IMG/VR virus record: IMGVR_UViG_3300045241_000150
Location: 1 to 23,377 of that record
Length of the DNA stretch: 23,377 nucleotides
Reading direction: 5' to 3' (one strand)
DNA from: a virus
A program made the position numbers and the translations under genes. Below the pieces are notes generated by a model, which saw nothing but the letters and a program-made list of their open reading frames with translations, was not told the DNA's origin and made no database searches. Positions 13,449 to 21,391 of the stretch are shown here, one piece after another. Each line of letters starts with the position of its first letter. The stretch's first letter is position 1.

Positions 13449-15077
13449 CTAGGCGCCGAGGGCGTACTTGGTGAATGAGGCTGGGTAGAGGGGTGCGAAG
13501 AAGAAGATGCTCGCCAATGCGACGTCGCGGCCGAGCTTGCTCGGGACGTCGACCTGGAGGTTGTAGGCGCCGTCCTCGCCCCAGGCGAAGCCGTTGTGAT
13601 TGCCGACCAGGACGTCGACGGCGGTCGCGTCGAGGGCCGGGACGTGGACAGGACGGAGGCCCGAGATCGAGCCACCGACACCGCCGGCTGCCGTGAAGTC
13701 GGCCCGGAGGTCGCTGTAGAGCGGCTGGTTCGTCGTCGATGCCTTGGCGTCGATGAAGGCGCCGATGGCCGCGCTCGACATCCAGATGGTGTCGGGACCC
13801 TGCTTCATGGCCCCGTAGCTCGTCGCCCAGGCATCGCCGAGGGCCAGCAGCTCGGGGTCGATGGTGCCGCCGTCGTCGACGGCGGTGGCGAGCAGGGCGG
13901 TGATGGCGGTCGATTCGGCATTGGCCGACAGGGCCTCGGCGAGAAGCTCGAGGTACAGGGTCAGGTAGCTCGGATCGCTCCGGCGGAGCAGCTGCAAGGA
14001 GATGTCACCGCCGCCGGCGATGGTGACCGGGCTGAACGTGGCCGGCGTGATCGACGTCTCCGTCGACGTGATGAGCGTCTTCTCCGTCGCCTGGATCCCG
14101 ACCGTCGGGCGGGTGACGAGCTGGGGCAGGATGAGCGACATCCCCGACGCCGGGAGGTTGAGCTGGCGGGTCGTCGAGAGGAACGGCCGAGCGGCGCTGA
14201 TGACGCCGATCATCTCGGACAGGTGGGCCGGCGGGACGACGCCCAGGTTGTCGGTGGTGATGAGGTCGCTCCAGGCCCGGAGCTGCTCCTGGGGGACCCG
14301 CTCGCCGGACAGGACCCGGAGGGCCATCGACAGCCAGTCGCCGCGGCTGGTGCCCTCGGCCGGCTGGGCTGCGATGCCGGGGATGACGATGTCGGCGCGG
14401 CTGCGCTCGGCCATCTCGTGGCGGAACTCGGCGAGGGTCGCCGTCTGGGCGTCGAGGCGGGCGCCGAGCTGGCCGACGACCTCGGCGATCGCCGTGGTGT
14501 CGATGTTGATGACCGGCTCGGCCGGCACGAGGGCGGTTTCAGTCACGGTGCGATCTCCCTCTGGTGAACGGACTGCCAGGACGGTTGCGTCGTCCCAGGT
14601 CGGCCGCCATGTGGTCGAGGCTTCGCGGAGATCCGCACCGCCCCTCTTGACGATGCGGAGGCGGTTGCCACCGCGACTGTGGATCTCGACCCCATCGGGT
14701 CGGTCGTAGAAGCCCGCCGAGACGCCGGTCGTCACGCCGTCCTGGGCGAGCGTCAGGATGTCGTCGCCGCGCTGGGTCCTCGAGACCCGGAAGGTCATGT
14801 ACGCGCCGTCGGCGCGGTCCTCGTAGGCGATGCCCTTGCCGGCCGGCGGGTTGTCATGCTCGAGGCGCAGCACGACCCGGCTCGGGTCTGGCACGTTGAA
14901 GGACCCGCGCATGTGGACCTCGGGGCCGTCGCGGGTGATGACGGGCACCTCCCACGGCACAAGGCGCATGTCGATCTCGCGGAGCGCGGCACTCCGGATC
15001 GAGATGCGGGCGTCGTTCTCGCGGACGTCGGCGAGGGCGTCGAAGTAGCGATCGACGTCGGTGGTGGTGTCCGGCAT
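13449..15077 (-). CDS. Fused HK97-type prohead protease and major capsid protein
   Basis: 542 residues in one uninterrupted frame, starting at an ATG (15075-15077) with GAGG upstream. Residues about 20-175 are a prohead serine protease: MRGSFNVPD, His74 in LRLEHDNPPAGKG, Ser120 in TTGVSAGFYDRPDG and Glu152 in LREASTTW, at the spacing of the HK97 gp4 family. After a short linker and a helical delta-like region (VVGQLGARLDAQTATLAEFR), residues about 240-542 match the HK97-fold capsid: LGVVPPAHLSEMIGVISAAR, an ITPATFSPVTIAGGG strand region, WMSSAAIGAFIDAK and a C-terminal FTKYALGA. The protease must cut itself free and trim the scaffold during maturation. Fusions of this type are known in some phages. 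A good promoter lies upstream. Confidence 0.88.
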   Translation of the reverse strand: MPDTTTDVDRYFDALADVRENDARISIRSAALREIDMRLVPWEVPVITRDGPEVHMRGSFNVPDPSRVVLRLEHDNPPAGKGIAYEDRADGAYMTFRVSRTQRGDDILTLAQDGVTTGVSAGFYDRPDGVEIHSRGGNRLRIVKRGGADLREASTTWRPTWDDATVLAVRSPEGDRTVTETALVPAEPVINIDTTAIAEVVGQLGARLDAQTATLAEFRHEMAERSRADIVIPGIAAQPAEGTSRGDWLSMALRVLSGERVPQEQLRAWSDLITTDNLGVVPPAHLSEMIGVISAARPFLSTTRQLNLPASGMSLILPQLVTRPTVGIQATEKTLITSTETSITPATFSPVTIAGGGDISLQLLRRSDPSYLTLYLELLAEALSANAESTAITALLATAVDDGGTIDPELLALGDAWATSYGAMKQGPDTIWMSSAAIGAFIDAKASTTNQPLYSDLRADFTAAGGVGGSISGLRPVHVPALDATAVDVLVGNHNGFAWGEDGAYNLQVDVPSKLGRDVALASIFFFAPLYPASFTKYALGA

Positions 15078-15190
15078 AAGGGTGACCTCGACCAGGTCCC
15101 ACCTTTTACGGACACGCCGTGGGAGCTTGGGAGGTCACGCTCGGGGATTGGGCACGAGGGCCACGACCCGACCTATTCCGGCTGGGCCGG

Positions 15191-15220
15191 ATGCTACACG
15201 GGTGGCACTGTGACAGTCAA
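15191..15220 (-). promoter_or_regulatory. Sigma70-like promoter for the capsid gene
   Basis: On the minus strand TTGACT (15215-15220; 5 of 6 to TTGACA) and TAGCAT (15191-15196; 4 of 6 to TATAAT) are separated by 18 bases. The capsid start is about 115 bases downstream, in one of the few real intergenic gaps. It would give the capsid protein its own strong transcription start. Confidence 0.6.
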
Positions 15221-15281
15221 TGGAGGCCGCGAGGCCCTGCACCGGGAAGTAGAGCCCGACCCGGAGGCTAGCCGTGATCGT

Positions 15282-15294
15282 CGCGGCCTCCGCG
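15282..15294 (-). terminator. Short GC hairpin after the repeat-protein gene
   Basis: CGCGG CCT CCGCG forms a 5-bp stem with a 3-base loop seven bases after the stop of the 688-residue gene. GGAGGCCGCG at 15222-15231 is also complementary to 15282-15291, allowing a longer-range pairing. Without a T-run this is only a weak terminator candidate, placed sensibly upstream of the capsid promoter. Confidence 0.3.
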
Positions 15295-15300
15295 GATAGC

Positions 15301-17367
15301 CTACGCCGCGAGGGCGATCACGAGGTCGTCGTCATCCACGCGTCCGGTGCCGCTGGCGGTCTGACGCGGCTGGTCGCCACCGCCGCCGGCGACGAGGACG
15401 AGACCCCTGCCGCCTGCCGTCTGACGCGCCTGGACCCCTGCGCCCCTGCCGCGGACGAGTTGCTGCCAGCGGTACGGCAGGACCGGCCGGCCACCGACCG
15501 GCAGCTCGGTGATGATCTCCGCGACGAGCCCCGAGCCGTGGGCCGTCTGGCGAGCCTGCGTCCCTGACCCGGTGCCGGTGATCTCGACGCTGACCTCGGA
15601 CACGAGGCCCGCGCCCGTGGCCGTCTGTCGCGCCTGCTGGCCGGCCCCAGAACCCGCCATCGGGGCGACATGGCTGCCGGTGCCACTCGCCGTCTGGGCG
15701 GCCTGTACAGCGGCGCCGGAACCTGCCACGGCGAGGAGGGCGGACCCCGTGCCGGCCGCGGTCTGGGTCGTCTGGTGGCCGGCGCCCGTGGGCGTGATCG
15801 TCTCGAGGCCCGTACCACTTGCTGTCTGCGCCGACTGGGTCGCGGACCCGCTGCCGGTGATGGCGAGGAGGCCGCTGCCGGTCGCGGTGGCGGTGGCCTG
15901 GGACCCGGCACCGGACCCGGTGATCGTCTCGAAGGCGGACCCGAGCGCCGTCTGCGTCGTCTGCGATCCGGCACCCGTGCCGGTATATCGCTCGATCGCC
16001 GACCCGCTGGCGGTCTGCGTGGCCTGGGTCGCTGCACCCGTCCCGCTGATCGCCTCGACGCCACTGCCGGTCGACGTCTGGGCGGCCTGGCTGCCCGCCC
16101 CGGTGCCGCTGAACGACTGGAGCGAGGTGCCGCTGCCCGACGCCGTGGACGTCCTGCCGGCGGCGGCGCCGGTGCCCGACATCGTCTCGGCGGCGGTGCC
16201 GGTCGAGCTCGAGGCGGTACCGCTGCCTGCGCCGGTGCCGGTGACGGGGGTGAGGCCCGGTGTCCACGCCACCCGGAGGGCCATGTAGCCGACCATCGCG
16301 ATCCGGGTACTGGCGGTGTCCTGGGTGACGCGCATGACAGGCGCCGTGCCGAGGGTGACCGTCGGGCTGGCGGTCAGCGTCCCGAGCGAGCCCTTCCAAC
16401 CGGTCGGCCAGGTGCCCGCCGCGACGCCCGACCAGAACGCCGCAGCCGTGCCACTCGCGCCGAGGGCGACGGTCGTGATGGCCGGGTTGCTGACGTTACC
16501 GACCTTGCCCAGCTTGGCGCTGGTCGTGACCGGGGCGGCGGTGCTGATGACGTCCTGGACGGCGAGGACCGTGCTGCCCGAGGCGATGCCGCCGACGGTG
16601 TACGTCTGCAACGTGGCGTCGTAGTTGACGCTGGCGTTGCTGGTCGCGTTGCGGATCTGGGCCGTGGTGCCGGTGTCGGCGACCGCCGTCGGCGGCTGGT
16701 TGTTGACCGCGTCCCAGAGGCCGGTCGTGGCACCGGAGCCCGTCGTCCAGCCGGTGCCCACGGCGGAGTCGGCGGTGGGCAGGAGGTCGATGACCTTCGA
16801 CGACGAGAGGAAGCCGGCCGAGTCGATGATGACGTCGTCGATGTAGACGGTGCACGCCTCGCCATTCGGGACGCCGTACATGCCCATCTGGTAGACCGTT
16901 CCGGAGAACGTCGCCGTCGCCGCCGCGGCCGAGACCCCGTCCACGACCAGGAACGGGACGCTGGTCCCCGACGACATCCTGAAGCCGATCCAGTGCCACG
17001 AACCCTCGGTGATGTTCATCACCGCGCCGAGGCCCGTGGTGCCGTTGAAAGCACGGAGGTTGACCGTTCCGGAGCCGGCGACGGGGATGAAGCGGAGGTT
17101 CGCGCCGACGTTCCCCTGGCCGACCACGGCGCCGTTGATCGAGCTGCTGCTGAACGACGTCTCCACGTACAGGGCGAAGTTGACGAACGAAGAGCCCGAC
17201 GGGATCGTGAAGAACGAGGACGTCGTCGCGCCGACGGCGCAGCGGATCGACCGCGTCCCCGTCCGTGCCTGCGTCGTCGAATACGTGGGCGCGGTTACGC
17301 CCGCCAGCGTGATCCCGTCGAGCGCGGGGTCGGGGGCCTCGAACCCGGTGAAGAGGGTGACGGCCAT
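15301..17367 (-). CDS. Large appendage protein: two beta domains plus about 13 GTGAGxQ-type repeats
   Basis: 688 residues. Residues 1-190 resemble a LamG/concanavalin-like jelly roll (FTGFEAPDPALDGI, RTGTRSIRC, INEGSWHWIGFRM-like strand, VYIDDVIIDSAG). Residues 195-375 are a second beta-rich domain (LLPTADSAVGTGWTTGSG, VNNQPPTAVADTG). Residues 377-688 are about thirteen copies of a roughly 21-residue unit with consensus G-[TS]-G-A-G-x-Q-x-x-Q-T-A-x-G-[ST]-G-x-x-x-I-[TS]. Copies are exact in length in the centre and drift at both ends. The protein is probably a surface fibre or head decoration that binds host glycans. It lies between portal and capsid, an odd place for a tail fibre. No membrane segment or signal peptide is seen. 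A promoter and a weak hairpin separate it from the capsid gene. Confidence 0.65.
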   Translation of the reverse strand: MAVTLFTGFEAPDPALDGITLAGVTAPTYSTTQARTGTRSIRCAVGATTSSFFTIPSGSSFVNFALYVETSFSSSSINGAVVGQGNVGANLRFIPVAGSGTVNLRAFNGTTGLGAVMNITEGSWHWIGFRMSSGTSVPFLVVDGVSAAAATATFSGTVYQMGMYGVPNGEACTVYIDDVIIDSAGFLSSSKVIDLLPTADSAVGTGWTTGSGATTGLWDAVNNQPPTAVADTGTTAQIRNATSNASVNYDATLQTYTVGGIASGSTVLAVQDVISTAAPVTTSAKLGKVGNVSNPAITTVALGASGTAAAFWSGVAAGTWPTGWKGSLGTLTASPTVTLGTAPVMRVTQDTASTRIAMVGYMALRVAWTPGLTPVTGTGAGSGTASSSTGTAAETMSGTGAAAGRTSTASGSGTSLQSFSGTGAGSQAAQTSTGSGVEAISGTGAATQATQTASGSAIERYTGTGAGSQTTQTALGSAFETITGSGAGSQATATATGSGLLAITGSGSATQSAQTASGTGLETITPTGAGHQTTQTAAGTGSALLAVAGSGAAVQAAQTASGTGSHVAPMAGSGAGQQARQTATGAGLVSEVSVEITGTGSGTQARQTAHGSGLVAEIITELPVGGRPVLPYRWQQLVRGRGAGVQARQTAGGRGLVLVAGGGGDQPRQTASGTGRVDDDDLVIALAA
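15304..16239 (-). repeat. Tandem degenerate repeat encoding about thirteen 21-residue units
   Basis: The stretch codes for GTGAGSQxxQTAxGSG-type units, mostly 63 bases long. Units 3 to 7 (counting from the N-terminal side) are exactly 21 residues. Later units carry 2 to 20 extra residues, including one long insert with GRPVLPYRWQQLV. Copies differ widely at the DNA level, so recent slippage is not obvious. Confidence 0.8.
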
Positions 17368-17381
17368 CTAGTGGCCCCCGG

Positions 17382-17801
17382 TCAGCCCTTCTGGACGGTG
17401 AAGGTCAGCGCGGTCACCGACACCGCGGCGCCCGTCACGATGCTCGTCGTGTTGAGGTTGATCGTGGCCGACGAGGCAGCCACCGAGCCGTCCCAGACGG
17501 CGGACGTGCCGTCCGCCTTGAAGGTCCGGAACCACGACGCCGTCCCGGTCGCGTTGGCCGAGCTGTCGGCGGTCAGCGCGCTGAACGTGATGACCCCGTT
17601 GCTGGCGCCGGGGGCCGACGTCGCGGCGAACCTCAATTCGGCGAGGATGACCTGGGAGCCGATGGCGGTGTCGACGGTGGCCGGCTGGCCGGTGCCGCCG
17701 GTCGAGTCGTAGATCCTGAGCCAGCCGTTGTCGAGGAGGCGGGCGAGGGCGTCGGCCTCGGCCGATGCGGTGGCGTTGCTGATCCGGGTCGTGTCGGCCA
17801 T
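17382..17801 (-). CDS. Beta-rich structural protein, 139 aa
   Basis: 139 residues; the ATG overlaps the portal stop (ATGA). It starts with a helix, MADTTRISNATASAEADALA, then GWLRIYDSTGGTGQPATVDT, and continues with alternating strands (VILAELRFAA, GTASWFRTFKADGTSAVWDG, VSVTALTFTVQKG). The pattern of an N-terminal ISNA helix, LRIYD, ILAEL, WFR...DG, then VSVT strands recurs in many uncharacterised phage proteins encoded near head genes. It is a likely virion component, perhaps a head fibre or decoration protein working with the large repeat protein that follows after 14 bases. Exact role unknown. Confidence 0.65.
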   Translation of the reverse strand: MADTTRISNATASAEADALARLLDNGWLRIYDSTGGTGQPATVDTAIGSQVILAELRFAATSAPGASNGVITFSALTADSSANATGTASWFRTFKADGTSAVWDGSVAASSATINLNTTSIVTGAAVSVTALTFTVQKG

Positions 17802-19474
17802 CAGGCGACCCCCTCCTCGATGATGCTGATGAGGCCCTGCTCATCGCGGCGGATGCGCTTGACGGAGGGTGTCCGGTCGGGCGCCGGCATCGTGAACTCG
17901 TTGCGGACCTGGGCCGGCTGGACGTCGACGTTGACGACCGGCGGCGCAGGCTCCGGGCGGGCGGTCAGGATCGCCACGGCCTCGGTCAGGGTCCGGAGCA
18001 TCTGGCGCTCGAGGGATTCGGGCTCGGGCGGGACGACGGTGGCGGTCAGGACGATGTCGGGCGGGGCCGATCGCTCGGCGACGGCGGCCGTGGCGTAGGC
18101 CCCCGTGTACTCCTTGCCGCACCTTCGGCAGACCCCGCTAAAGACGCCGGTCTCGGCCAGCAGGGCGTTGCACGGCCGGAGTACACCGCGCAGCACCCGC
18201 TGGCCGTCGCAGCGAAGGGACTGCGATCGGGATTGCAGGGTGTCGTCGGGGAGCGACGTCGGGACGGCGGCGGGCGGTGCCGGCGCCACCGGCATCGTCT
18301 CGATGTCACCGGGCAGGTAGCCCTCCTCGCGGCGGGCCTCCTCGGTGGTGATGACGCCGAGCGGGATGCCCAGGTTGTACGAGTCGAAGCGGGTCTTGAT
18401 GTCGGCCCGCAAGAGGTTCTTGGTATTGAACCGGGCGGCCTGCGACCGCGGCAGGAGGTCGCTCATGTGGGCCTCGATCTTCTCGAGGTACGACGGCTGG
18501 AGGCAGCCCCGCAGGAACTGGACCCAGACGTCGGCCACGTTCTGGTAGGTCAGGCTCGAGCCGGGGCTGTTGAACTCCAGGAGGGCGCCCGGGATGCGGA
18601 ACATCCGGGCCACGTCGCCGTTGTTGGCCTGGCGGGCGTCGAGCATCTGGGCGCCTTGCGGGTTGTAGTCGAGCTGCTGGATCTCGTCGATGCCGGGGTC
18701 GATGACCTTGGGCACGTTGTTGTCGCCGGCCAGCCAGCCGGCCTTGAGACGGCCGGCCTCGGTCAGGCCGTCGTCGCCGGTGGAGCCGTCGAGCTCGACC
18801 GCCGACTTGATCACCAGCGGCGGGACCCCGCCGCCGGCGAAGAAGTTGCTGGCCCAGAGCTGGGCCTCGACCGCGACCGAGACGGCCGCCCCGCACATCT
18901 GCAACGGGCCGACGCCGCGGAGGGCGTTGGCCTCGCGGTGGTAGGTGACGTGGACGAAGTCGCCGTCGCGACTGGCGAGGCTGTAACGGGTGCCCTTGGT
19001 GCGGCCCCAGGTGTAGACCGGGTGGAGCCGGTTGCGGGGGTTCTGCTCGACGGTCAGCTCGACCGGCGGGACGTTGACGAGGGCGAGCGGGTAGCCGAGG
19101 CTGTCGCGCTTGGCGATCCAGCCGACGGCCTCGCCGTAGGCGGCCAGGCCGAAGCCGACCGCGCTGTAGTAGTCGACCGGGGTCTCGTACGGATCCGGCC
19201 GGCCGAGGACGGTCGGCGTGTCGTCCATCGGGACGCCGTTGAACCAGCCCTGCATCGAGAGCGAGCCGACGGTGTGGCTGATGAGGGTCACGGCACCCTC
19301 GATGGCCGGCACCGAGAGGGCCTCGCCGACGCTGATCCGGCGGTGGCGGTCGTAATCGCGGATGTTGGCGAGCTGGGTGGCGAGCGGCGGCAGGGGGTCG
19401 TAGAAGCTCGACGCCAGGACGGCCCGCTCGTGGAGCGGCTCGACCGCCAGGAATCGCTTGATCGAGTCGAACAT
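17801..19474 (-). CDS. HK97-family portal protein with zinc-ribbon C-terminal extension
   Basis: 557 residues, starting directly after the terminase stop (TAGATG). Portal hallmarks in order: SVGEALSVPAIEGAVTLISH, YGEAVGWIAKRDSLGYPLAL, WGRTKGTRYSLASRDGDFVH, RGVGPLQMCG, ANNGDVARMFRIPGALLEF, SSLTYQNVADVWVQFLRGCL and LGVITTEEARREEGYLPGD. The core ends near residue 395, where many portals of this family stop. An extension follows with four cysteines, C422, C435, C449 and C452 (LRPCNALLAETGVFSGVCRR, then CGKEY), similar to the zinc motif of phage Mu Com, then a helix and a proline-rich tail. The portal is the dodecameric DNA gate of the head. The purpose of the zinc module is unknown. Confidence 0.9.
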   Translation of the reverse strand: MFDSIKRFLAVEPLHERAVLASSFYDPLPPLATQLANIRDYDRHRRISVGEALSVPAIEGAVTLISHTVGSLSMQGWFNGVPMDDTPTVLGRPDPYETPVDYYSAVGFGLAAYGEAVGWIAKRDSLGYPLALVNVPPVELTVEQNPRNRLHPVYTWGRTKGTRYSLASRDGDFVHVTYHREANALRGVGPLQMCGAAVSVAVEAQLWASNFFAGGGVPPLVIKSAVELDGSTGDDGLTEAGRLKAGWLAGDNNVPKVIDPGIDEIQQLDYNPQGAQMLDARQANNGDVARMFRIPGALLEFNSPGSSLTYQNVADVWVQFLRGCLQPSYLEKIEAHMSDLLPRSQAARFNTKNLLRADIKTRFDSYNLGIPLGVITTEEARREEGYLPGDIETMPVAPAPPAAVPTSLPDDTLQSRSQSLRCDGQRVLRGVLRPCNALLAETGVFSGVCRRCGKEYTGAYATAAVAERSAPPDIVLTATVVPPEPESLERQMLRTLTEAVAILTARPEPAPPVVNVDVQPAQVRNEFTMPAPDRTPSVKRIRRDEQGLISIIEEGVA

Positions 19475-20854
19475 CTACATCACCTTCGGGGTCGCGTGGC
19501 GGGGACCGGACGGCAGCCAGACGGCCCGGACGGCGGCCAGGGCTGCGGTGATCGGCCGCCCGTCGTGGGCCTTCACCGCCTGCCACTGGCCGCCGTCGTG
19601 GGCCTTGTCGCGGGCCGTCCAGGGAAGGTCGGCGGTGATCTCGGCCGCCCGCTCCCAGCGCAGGTTTCCGCTCTCGACGAGGGTCGCGAACTTGCCCGAG
19701 GCGGCGCCGTGGTCGCGGGTCCCGACCGGCTTGGCACCCGGCAGGTAGCGGGCCAGGTCGGCGTCGGTCCAGGGGTCGAACCAGAAGCTGCGGACCTTGA
19801 GCTGGCTCGCCAGCTTGCGGAGGTCGGGGCCGAAGCGGGCGACGTCGATGGGGTCGCCGGTGACGTCGGCGACGACCTCGAGGCCGACTCGCGTCTCGTC
19901 GATCGGCCAGGCGATGACGGCCGAGGCCCGCTTGCCCGAGGGGTCCATCGCGATGCCCATGGAGGGCTGGGTGATCCGCCCGGGCTCGGCGTGACAGCGC
20001 AGCCAGGCGGCCTCGTCGACGAGCTTGGGCTGCATCGAGACGACCCAGCGGCAGAGGTGCTCGGTCTCGAAGACGGAGCCCGGGAAGCTGGTGTGGAAGC
20101 CGGCCAGGGTGTCCTCGGTGATGGTCACCCCGAGGGCCGGGTTGGCCTCGGCCCAGCCGCGCCGGTCGTCGAGCCGGCGGTCGGGTGCGGCCGACCACTC
20201 GAGGTAGGCAAGCTCGGGGTCGGTGTCGGCCTTCTCGCGGAGGTCGTTGAGGACGACCGATCCGGAATCGCCGGCGTTGCTGAGGTAGATGATCTGGGGG
20301 TTGCGGCTGGCGGTCAGGGTCGGCTTGATGGCGGCCATGAGGTCGAAGGCCCGCTGCTCGCGGACCTCGTCGATGAGGACGTCGTCGACGGAGTGACCGC
20401 GGACCCGGGGCCTCGGGGCGACCAGGGTGTAGCGGCCGCCGTTGGCGTAGCGGATGACCTCCTGGCCGTTGGCGAAGCGGATGTCGACGACGTCTGGATC
20501 GCCGTTCAAGGCCGACGCCAGGCGCAGGAAGGTGTCCCGCGGCAGGCTCCGGTTGTGGGCGGTGTGGAGGATCCGCCGACCCTGGCGGAGGCCCATGACG
20601 ATGCGCGGCAGGAGCAGCTCGGTCTTGCCGTTCTGGCGGGCGACGACGATGCAGACCGAGCGCCAGCGCCAGCGCTTGCCCGAGGTGGCGGTCATGTAGC
20701 GGGCGGCGATGCGCTGCCAGGGCATGAGGCTGATGCCGAGGTCGGCGGCGGTGGCCTCGTACTCGGCGAGGAGGCTGCGGGCCGGCGTCGGCGGGGCGAT
20801 CCGGGGCCTGGCGACACCGTGCCGATCGGCGTGGGCCCTGACCGCCAGGGCCAT
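19475..20854 (-). CDS. terL: Terminase large subunit
   Basis: 459 residues; the ATG overlaps the HNH stop (ATGA). The ATPase domain shows a Walker A-like ARQNGKTE (72-79) and a Walker B VDDVLIDE ending at Asp162-Glu163, with a coupling motif in IIYLSNAGDSGS. The C-terminal nuclease half has the spaced acidic residues of the RNase H-like fold: GIAMDPSGKRASAVIAW, RSFWFDPWTDADLARYL and RDKAHDGGQW. Length and motifs fit HK97-type/Terminase_1 proteins that pump DNA into the prohead and cut it. There is no recognisable small subunit upstream; the HNH endonuclease takes that place. Confidence 0.93.
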   Translation of the reverse strand: MALAVRAHADRHGVARPRIAPPTPARSLLAEYEATAADLGISLMPWQRIAARYMTATSGKRWRWRSVCIVVARQNGKTELLLPRIVMGLRQGRRILHTAHNRSLPRDTFLRLASALNGDPDVVDIRFANGQEVIRYANGGRYTLVAPRPRVRGHSVDDVLIDEVREQRAFDLMAAIKPTLTASRNPQIIYLSNAGDSGSVVLNDLREKADTDPELAYLEWSAAPDRRLDDRRGWAEANPALGVTITEDTLAGFHTSFPGSVFETEHLCRWVVSMQPKLVDEAAWLRCHAEPGRITQPSMGIAMDPSGKRASAVIAWPIDETRVGLEVVADVTGDPIDVARFGPDLRKLASQLKVRSFWFDPWTDADLARYLPGAKPVGTRDHGAASGKFATLVESGNLRWERAAEITADLPWTARDKAHDGGQWQAVKAHDGRPITAALAAVRAVWLPSGPRHATPKVM

Positions 20855-21330
20855 CAGGCCGGTCGTCCGAAGTACATCCGCCGCTGGCGTCGGCCGGAAG
20901 CGACAGCGGCCGTCTGAAGCCGTCCAGGACGGGCTGGGGACGGCTGGATCGGGCTAGGCAGGGCTGAGATGCGGGGAGATTGCAGGAGCGCATCTTCCAC
21001 ACCCCGACCGCCAAAGAACCGACCCCCCTCGGCTCTCACCCGGTGGAAGCCCGTGCCCTCGCTCCCAGCCCGTGAGAACGGGGTGCGTGGGGTGGTCGCG
21101 TTCATCGCCTTCGACCAGCCTGGCCTGCCACCCGGTGAGCGGCTGCTGTTGCACGGCCCGCAGGCTGCCACCAGGTTGCCGAGATCCCACCACGGCCCAC
21201 CCTCGGCGACGGCGATGACGTGGTCGACGCTGTTGGCCGGCCCACCGCACCAGTTGCACGTGAAACGATCACGCTCGAGGACGACGAGGCGCACACGCTG
21301 CCACCTGCGACTCGACCGGAAGTCACCCAC
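20854..21330 (-). CDS. HNH endonuclease next to terminase
   Basis: 158 residues. The HNH module occupies residues 1-75: RLVVLERDRFTCNWCGG with the first Cys pair, NSVDHVIAVAEGGPWWDLGN with the catalytic Asp-His, and LVAACGPCNSSR with the second Cys pair. The remainder is Arg/Pro/Gly-rich and low in structure. Phage HNH proteins encoded beside the terminase (HK97 gp74 type) assist DNA cleavage at packaging. The start is a GTG (21328-21330) without a recognisable ribosome binding site; an in-frame TAA at 21337-21339 excludes anything further upstream. A 10-bp inverted repeat sits three bases before this GTG. Confidence 0.85.
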   Translation of the reverse strand: MGDFRSSRRWQRVRLVVLERDRFTCNWCGGPANSVDHVIAVAEGGPWWDLGNLVAACGPCNSSRSPGGRPGWSKAMNATTPRTPFSRAGSEGTGFHRVRAEGGRFFGGRGVEDALLQSPRISALPSPIQPSPARPGRLQTAAVASGRRQRRMYFGRPA

Positions 21331-21333
21331 GGG

Positions 21334-21372
21334 ACGTTACGGTACACCACGACTCCAAGCGCACCGTAACGT
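21334..21372. promoter_or_regulatory. 10-bp inverted repeat before the packaging operon
   Basis: ACGTTACGGT (21334-21343) and ACCGTAACGT (21363-21372) are exact reverse complements with a 19-base spacer, filling most of the 61-base gap between the zinc-finger gene and the HNH gene. Spacing of arm centres is 29 bases, close to three helical turns, which suits an operator. As RNA it would form a hairpin ending next to the GTG start. Confidence 0.45.
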
Positions 21373-21391
21373 TCCGCGAAGTGAAGCGGTC

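Noticed and set aside
15304-16239. The tandem repeat as a CRISPR array
   Set aside because: Units are 63 bases, degenerate, without conserved repeats and unique spacers of CRISPR size, and they keep an open reading frame with a clear protein consensus.
18233-20917. An 894-codon open frame on the plus strand and a 902-codon one on the minus strand across terminase and portal
   Set aside because: Both are shadows of the terminase and portal genes, produced by high GC content. Their translations are Arg/Gly/Pro/Val-rich with no domains, while the true frames carry clear Walker and portal motifs.
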